Source: Archilochus colubris (Eukaryota > Chordata > Aves > Apodiformes > Trochilidae). Taken from it: DNA of 64,000 bases. The stretch spans positions 171,423,480-171,487,479 of the forward strand of contig CM041083.1 in assembly GCA_023079485.1 (NCBI GenBank). The letters run 5' to 3'. Both the position numbers and the translations under genes were made by a program. Shown one piece after another: positions 56,465 through 64,000 of this stretch. How positions within the stretch are numbered: the first letter of the stretch is position 1; each line of letters opens with the position of its first letter. The notes below the pieces were generated by a model. That model did no database searches. It saw only the letters and a list, made by a program, of their open reading frames with translations, and was not told where the DNA came from.

Positions 56465-57349
56465 TATATTTAGTGCCAGAGCTATATGTGTTGCTAATTA
56501 TACCAGTATTACATGTAGTCACAAGCCAGTAAGATGTTGTATGTTCTAACCCCTTATTTGCAGCCACAAAAAAGTCTGTGAAAGGTGTCAGCATCATCTT
56601 GATTAATGGAAGATTTTCACAGAAACAGAATTTCCTGTGCATTTTAGTTTCTCATTGTTTCTGAGGTATTTTACTGGCAGATTGTAATAAGAAAGCAGGC
56701 ATGCCAGTGTTAGAATGATTTACATCTCCTTTGGTTTTCACAGCATGCTGGTTATGTACACATCATGTCATTTAAGCAAAACTGAGGAAAAATATGAGGA
56801 AATCCATATCCTGACAGAACAGAGTTACAGCAAGAAATATATTGATTATAAATGGAATGAGGCATGGTGGTTTTCTTTAAATTTTATCAGTGAGATGTGG
56901 GCTTTTATTAGGTTTGGACTCTTGAACATTTAACCTGACAAAGGCAAAGGGCGTTTGTAAATACACAGGTAGGCATTAGCCTCAGGGTGGAGGAATATTT
57001 CACCAGCATAACCATCAGGATGACAGATGTATTTAACATTGTGCCCAGAGGGAGAACTAGTTTCTTCTGCTTTGACTCACTTGAAACGAGCTGATTTCAA
57101 CCCCAAGTTTATATAGTCAGAACTCCGCTGAAGGAAATGTGAATGTATAAATGTACCTTGAGGACAGACCAGAGATCATAATCTCATTATAAAAATGACC
57201 TGGTGAGATCACCTGGTCTGCAGAGCCATTCAGGGCAACAAAAACCAGGCACAGATTCCTCTTTCTCACAGCCTTTAGTAGATGACCATCAGTCTAATGA
57301 GAGTCCCTGCATTAAGGAATTGCTTTCTGTTCTTATTGCCACATTCCTT

Positions 57350-57453
57350 TCCCTTCCAGCATCTCAGGTTTGTGGCATCTCTCCTGTGGTCAGGTTAGGT
57401 GGCATCTGACATTTCCTTGCTACTGCTACTTTGGATCTGAGCACAACTGATCT
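57350..57453 (+). repeat. Local duplicate, copy 2
   Basis: Partner of 56045-56148, with the same length and orientation, 1.3 kb away. After the aligned part, both copies have a ccaaa(g)accaggg motif, 50 bp later in copy 1, which hints at a deletion or insertion in one copy. Confidence 0.88.
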
Positions 57454-60400
57454 GTCCCAAAACCAGGGCTGATCCTACCTCCTCTGTGGTCCCAGACAGC
57501 CTCCGTGGGACTTAACCCTTAGCTATGTCCCAGGAAGGCATCACATTGCTTGGCCAGCAAGTCATGCAGACAAGTCACTGATGAACCAAAAAAGGTCCCT
57601 GCTGAATTTTTTTGGGGTGGAATCTGTGTGTGTGGCAGATAGCCAAGTCATCCTGCAGCACTGGGAACACTTCCCTGTAACTTGTCTGTCCCAGGCAGTT
57701 GCCTGGTTTGCTCCCAGAACGGACCCAGCCCTCCCACCCCTTTTAGTTGTGTCACCTGTGTCTGCAAAGTGTCTCACATCTCCACCCTGGGGATCCCCTA
57801 AGCCCCCTTTTCGGAGGCAGCACACATCTGGATGGAGGTGCACATCTGGATGGAGCCCACAGTTCTGACCAGAGGCAGCTTTTCACAGTTTTTGTGTTGG
57901 TAGGCAGCAGAGCAAACCCTGGCACCTCTGGGGGAGGCTGAAAACCTGTGGGTATCCCAGACAAGAATCTGTACACCCAGAAACCACGCCAGATTTCTGC
58001 CTCTTTTGTAATATTATACATCAAAGTAATCTGATTTTAAAAGCAGTTTAACAACACTTGCAAAGACCTTTTCTTAGTTCCCAAGAGTTTTAGAACCACA
58101 GGAGAGATTTCATATTTGCTAACTTTAGACATGTGGAAATACCAAGGTATCTCTCCCAATGACAGCTATCTGCATACAGTTGCATTAAAAGAATTTTTAA
58201 AATGTTTTCTAGTTCTTTAAACAAATAAAGAAACTCCTTATCTCTTTGAATGTTAGATAAAGATTTCCCAGTTGCGCTTTTAAATCCTTGAAGGATCACT
58301 TAGGTAGGGTTGACAGAGGACTATTATCAAAAGTTGGACATTTCTTTCCCAATGTGCCACAAGATTTTTTTTAATGATAACCTTAAGGTTAAATAATCTT
58401 ATGATGCATACACTGAAGTTAAATATATCGTGCATTCACTGAAGGGTAAATCACTAAGAGACAGAATTCAGAGTTCCTTAGTCATAAGCATTTTTGTCTA
58501 AAACACTTCTAAGTGAAGAAAAAAAGAAATCTGTCACATGCCCAAATACTTGACTGCACTTTTTAATTTCAGTCCTCAGTCCTACCAGGACAAATTTCTG
58601 TCAAAAGCACTGACTTTCAGGACACCATAAGTTCTCCCAAGTAGCTTCAATCTGATGGAAAGCTGGATATGGCACATTTGCATAAAGCTTATTTTACATC
58701 AAGAGGCTCAGCACAGCTGCTTGAATGTATTTCAGGAGTCTTGTATTAGGAAATAGGCTAAATCCTGCTCCTCTCATGGTCTTAAACCTCTCAGAACTCA
58801 TTATGCCATTCTGACTTTAGACACAGAGCCTTGCTGAATATTTTCATGTGTGAACCTGTTAAAAAACTGCATTAGCATAATGCTTCAAACCAAAGTAATC
58901 CGCATTTTTCTGGGAAGGATTGCATTAAACTGATTTCAAGACACGGAGGATAAGTTAAAATGTCTCAAAATAGGTTGCTGTCAGTTATGACCAAGAAAAT
59001 CACGCCCTGAAGCTCATGGTAATTTAGTTGGATATTGGAGGGTATTTGAAATGAATGCTTGAGACACACGTCCATGATAAAATGGAAAATATCATCTCCC
59101 TGAGCATCCCATGTCAGGCACAGTTTGCTTACAAGAAGTGACGAGCTGTGCCATAAATGACCTGCATTCATCCACCCTTCTTAAAAGCCCTGTCCCAGAT
59201 GGGCCCTGGATGTCCTGCCCCACCATGGTCCCATTTCCCTTGCCTACCTCTTGCCTTGCCCCTCTGAGCCCAAAACCTCCTGCAAAGCCCTAATCCCTCC
59301 TCACTTTGATGGCAGTTTCTCATTAGAAAGGGTTAAAGGAGGAGAAGGGTTGCAGCAAGGGTTGGGTTGGGTGAACCTTTCTCGCAGGATGTGGGTGGCC
59401 CAAAGCCACCGGATGCTGATGGGGGACCTTGAAGTGGCTGGCAGGAGGGCCAGCTCCCTCCCCACGCTGTACTGCTCACCGAGCTGCAGCCATCCAACCA
59501 CTTTCCACTGCTGGAACAGATCCTAAAATAAAAAGAGAAGCAAGACTTTTTTAGAGTGCTTATGCAAGCGTGGGGTGGCACTTGGTATGCAGCCGGGTCC
59601 TCTGCTGCGTGTAGTCAGCTTCCACCCTCTGTGTGAGCAGATTTTTCTCATAGCAGGGAAAAAAAAAAAAAAAAAGATATCAGTAAAATGGTATTTCTAA
59701 ACAAAGCTTGGCAGGGGATTCAGGATAAGGTACAGTGCCGCTCTTAATCTTTTTTCCAAAAGAATGGATTTCAAGTTAATGAGCCCCGAAGCACATTTAT
59801 TGGCTGTGTAGGAACAACCAAAACATCCTTCCTTTTCCTTTATTTGGGGACAAGAAGGGAGGTTAGCAGCACAGATTACTTCTATTTTACAACTTGAAAG
59901 ACTGTTCTGTGATTCATAGGAGAATACTTACATGATTTTCCTGACTTAGGAAATATACTTTGGGCTGCAGGGGCAGGAAGCAACTGCTGCAAGTATTTTA
60001 GCAGAGGCTGTGGGTTGTTGTTGGCATTGCTGCAAGCACAGGTCTGTCTAGAGGCAAGGGCTGTTTTCAGTATGACTTTGTCTTGATGTTGACATGTGAC
60101 TTGTCTGACCAAGCCAAAGTGTGATAAGACTCTCAACGTGATTTAGCAGTGCAGGAAGAAGGAAAACAATGATTGTTTTTGAGAGTGTCAGGAAAAGAAA
60201 TCCCATTCCGCTCAACCTTTGGTTTTTTTTTTTTTAATTGTTTTCCAGACTAACTCAAACTTTTAAAAAAAAGAGCTTGTTCTCGGTGTGAATTTTTCCT
60301 GGGGGTCTGGATATACACAAAACTGGGTCAGTTGTTCCTACCCTTTTCAAGACATGTCTGCAGCCTCTGGATTTCTGCCAAACTTTTCAACATCCTTCAT

Positions 60401-63400
60401 TGCCTTCAAGTAAAGAACTGTGGCAAATCAGACCTGGATAGCCCTGTCACTCCCAGCAGCAGTCACACTTCAAACACAACTGACTTGACAACTACTCAGT
60501 TTTTACTGCTCTGCAGTTGCTGAGACATGGCTGGAAGCTTGGCCTCTGGTCTTCACATCTGTCAAGGTGATTTAAAAATATACATAGTCAAAGCTATGAA
60601 TGTTGAATGATGTGCACTTACAGAACCCAACAAACAGTCAGAACAAAATGTTGGTGTCTCTTAATGCTGGCAGATCTTGTTGCTCATCGACTTTGGAGTG
60701 TGTTGGTGAAGTATTTTGAGGCTTCTACAGCAATTTACTCCATTAAGATTCAAAGAATTTTTGCTAATATTTCTCTGAACACAAAGAATAGTTTTTCTAC
60801 CCAGCACTGGTAATAGTTGCTAGCTGAGGTTGTGATAATTTGTTTTGAAACTCTTTGGGCCCAATATAGCCCAGGAAAGATGGGCAACTCACAAGAAAAA
60901 ACACCCTGCCAAAGGACAGGGTCAGCCCAGCAACAACTTAATTGCACAAACAAGTCATGAGGGTGTGTGTCTATGTGTGTGTATTTATCTGTCTAATGGA
61001 GAGATACCTCTAACTGCTAGCAATACTGGAGAATAAAAGCAGGTATATCACAGCCTATAACTCTGAATTTTGTCAGCATTTCCCCTAGCAAAACCCAGTA
61101 TTATTTTAGGAAAAAAGAAAGTCTGTGAAAACGTAGTTCCATGCCAACATCCAGATCTGTTCTTCCATCAGTGATACTCCATTCCCTCATGTGCCTTCTG
61201 TTCTGGCTCATTCCATGAGGTCACCCAAATGAGACCATGCACCCATATTACATCCTCTGTAAGATGAAACACCTCAGGAAAGAAAAAAATACTTGCTTTT
61301 TTTACAACCTCCTCCATGTCTTTTTCCCACCTATGGCAGCCCCCGCCACAGGGGGGACCATAGAGGACCAGTTCCTTATCCGGTATATGTGCCACTGGTT
61401 TCATCTACATGGGAAAAGTCAGATTCTTGCTGCTCCCCAATACAACACGTTGCTCATGTGCTAGTTCTGGTTTCATAACTCTTCAGACAAACACAAGAGC
61501 TTCCTGTTAAACTTTGAAGTCATAATATGAAGCATAATGCTGGCAGCAGAAGCCAGGATGTGGGAAGTAGGACGATGGGACACAGGCACCCAGCTCTTCT
61601 TTTAACCAGTAGGTCACTTCCTATTGACAGTAGGGTTGCCTCCAACAGGCAAAGCCCTAAATATTGCCACCCAGCAGCCACCAAGCTGAGAAAACCACCT
61701 CTGAATTTAGAAATTGAGTCTCAAGCCATGCCACCAATTGTAGCCTGTGCCCTATTCATTATGCTTGAATCTGTGGAATTCTTGGTATTTTTAGCCCACC
61801 TCATAAAAATAATGTCCTGGATGATCAAAGCTCTACTTTGATCTGCAAGCCTCTTCCTTTGTCTTGAGGCTTCAGCCTCAAACACCTCAAGGACATCTCC
61901 TAATGAGCTTGAAATGAGTCTGCCCTTTGCTGTGCAGAACAGAGCTAGATGGACAAGAACAAGCAGCCCTCAAGCCAGTTTGTGCAGTAGCACACTGGAC
62001 AGCTTTTCATTTGCCTTAACCACAGTGAGGGTGCAAGGGTGCTGCAAGACATCTTGTCTCCAGCTGGGCTTATCTGAAAGAGAACTCTTTGCCCCAGGAT
62101 TTCATCAGCTGCTTCTGTTCAGTCCTGGCTGAAAACTCTGGTTACTGTGATAGGAAACACCTCTCTGTCCAGCAAATCTTGGAAAATCATCTTCGCTAGA
62201 GCCAGACTCACCTCAGGCTATTTTCTTTTCCAAGAGAGACCTTGGTAGTACTCAGGCACAGATCTCTGCTTCAGTTTGGTCTGATGGAGAAAGCTTGGAC
62301 TTTGCAAAGCTTTATCATGGACCAGTGTGTAACCTGCATGGATGGATGCTCTGGGAATGCTCTCTTCTAGCTAATCCTTGTAGCCTGTCACGTGGTGATG
62401 GGAAAGACCTGGTCTTTCTAGGAAGCACCCTGCCTGCCAGGGGTAGCTCGGATTTGTAGATAACTTAATCTGAGATCTCTTTTGCATGTGGATCCTTGCT
62501 GCTAAGCCTGATGCACATCATGAGTGTTCATGGATTAGGTGTGAGGAAACACACCCAGTTTTTCCAGCTTGGCCAGCTTATCTTGAGTTTAGGTTTGCCA
62601 AAAACTACTGGGCTTTGCTGCACCCTATCATCACCCCACTATCTCCCTGTGGTTGCCTAAAGTGTACACGGTCCTCAAGAAGAACCAAACTGGGAACTTG
62701 TAAAAGAGAAGATGGTCACTCTATAGAAATGACTGGGTGAAGGAAAGAACCCCAAAAATATGAGGTTCTCCTGCTATTTAATGCTGTTATTAAGTAGAAT
62801 TCTGGAGTAGCTGTGTAGGATAAAAGCAGAAGGGTGGAGAACTGCATGACCAGTAAGTTCCCAAGCTTGCAACATTAACATTAACGAGTTTGGGAACATG
62901 AGTTAGGAAATAAAACTGAAGCTCAGAAGAATTCTATGTCTATAATTTGGATTTTTGGTGCACAGGCTAAAAAAACTTGCCATCTGGGATCTTGGAGACT
63001 CTGAAATATCCTGAACATTCACAGGGAACAAATGCATGGTGCTCTTACAGAAGAGTGCCTGTGCACAGGCAAGTTGGTGAATCTCAGGCAGAGTCTGTGA
63101 TTCCTAGAGTTCCCAAACACATCATGGTCAAGACAGTAAATGGAAAGGAAAAGATGGCTGTCAAAGTCTAGGTTGAAGGCCGAAGTCCAAATCTGACACC
63201 ACATCATTTTGGATCAGAAAGAAATACTGCAGTGCACAGCAGAGAGAAAGGAAAAAAAAAAAAAAAAGTATATTCAGTTAGTACTGAGTCAACCACATCC
63301 ACTGGGTTTCTACTTCTTCACGTGTCTAAGGTTTGCTCTGTGCCAGCACGTGGTATTTTAGACACAAAAAAATGTGTAGCATGTTGACATAAATATGGGT

Positions 63401-64000
63401 AGCATGATATCAGGCCTTTGTTGCTAGGGTTTACATCACTTTCTGACTTTGCCAACAGATGTTAGGGGTGCCACAGAGTTTTGCTGGGAAGGAAAACTTG
63501 TAGTGAAGCCCAGACTAAACACATAACTTGGATATGCACAGTATTCCTACTCGGTTTACAAGAAACTTACTTGACCTTTCAATGGACTAAATGTGATGGG
63601 TTTTGACAAATCTGTGTGGCAATCCATTAATTTAATCCTATTCATTTCTGGTATGAGCATATCTCTGTGTGTGTATTTATACTGCACTTGAGTAGCTGCT
63701 TCAGCTCCTGCTGCACCCTGATTGCTTGAGTCACATCAGTGCCTACACAGATCCCAAGTAGCTGCTGTAATCCAGTATTTTAATGTTTGAGCCTTAGGTG
63801 GTGGCTGTAATCCAATATTTTAATGTTTAGGAAATAGATAGAAGGCCCAGTGAATATAGTGAACATATAGTGAATATAGAGTTTTCCTCTAAAGAAATAT
63901 TTGATGCTTAGAGAGGGAATTGTCAAAAATTGGAGAGACCTGCATCTGGTGGATAAAGCAAGAAAGAACCAGTTTGTACAGATGCACACATATTTATATA

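Larger units (their letters stand above)
52392..64000. other. Gene-poor right end
   Basis: Almost 12 kb of AT-rich unique sequence. It holds small direct duplications (53395-53457, 56045/57350, 63764-63828), a palindrome (56434-56464), a short GT tract near 60960 and several A runs. The longest open frame (53671-54141, plus) has low-complexity composition and no motif. Confidence 0.5.

Noticed and set aside
1..64000. CRISPR arrays, tRNA or rRNA genes, phage or defence systems
   Set aside because: No regular spaced repeats, cloverleaf sequences or prokaryotic gene organisation were seen; the window is vertebrate.

Overview
The window looks like a stretch of bird nuclear DNA. It carries many CR1 LINE fragments in both orientations, several ending in the CR1 3' octamer-type repeat (gattctat/gattctgt). 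It also holds small LTR remnants, AT-rich unique sequence, two CpG-rich patches and one compact gene with introns. Nothing prokaryotic or viral is active here. Crocodilians and turtles also carry CR1, so 'avian' is an inference from repeat type and density.

The one gene I can build with confidence lies on the minus strand between about 26.5 kb and 3.9 kb. It is RUBCNL (Pacer, KIAA0226L), the Rubicon-like autophagy enhancer. I joined 15 coding exons by hand using splice sites and reading phase. They give a 2,292-nt CDS (763 residues plus stop) with every intron phase matching. The C-terminal half is a complete Rubicon-homology (RH) domain with its cysteine/histidine clusters. The N-terminal half is acidic and serine-rich. 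Exon phases, the conserved RH blocks and the divisible total length support one another. The start lies in a second exon behind a CpG-island promoter at about 26.0-26.6 kb. A short overlapping upstream ORF covers the start codon, and one intron uses a GC donor instead of GT.

Layout: 1-3.86 kb is unrecognised sequence downstream of the gene. 3.86-26.6 kb is RUBCNL, with one old CR1 in its intron 3. 26.7-27.4 kb is a CR1 interrupted by an opposite CR1. 27.4-40.9 kb is intergenic, with three CR1 copies and two complementary A-rich and T-rich tracts. 40.9-41.15 kb is a small solo LTR with a 6-bp target duplication. 42.4-43.85 kb is a nest of CR1, LTR and CR1. 44.3-45.5 kb is a CpG-rich patch holding an 800-bp G-rich minisatellite, followed by a possible plus-strand first exon. 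48.44-48.87 kb is a long CTTCTC array. 49-64 kb is gene-poor, with one CR1, a local duplication and a perfect palindrome.

I found no new multi-gene system. The most interesting points are the regulatory and splicing oddities of RUBCNL, the nested retroelements, and the G-rich minisatellite abutting a possible promoter.
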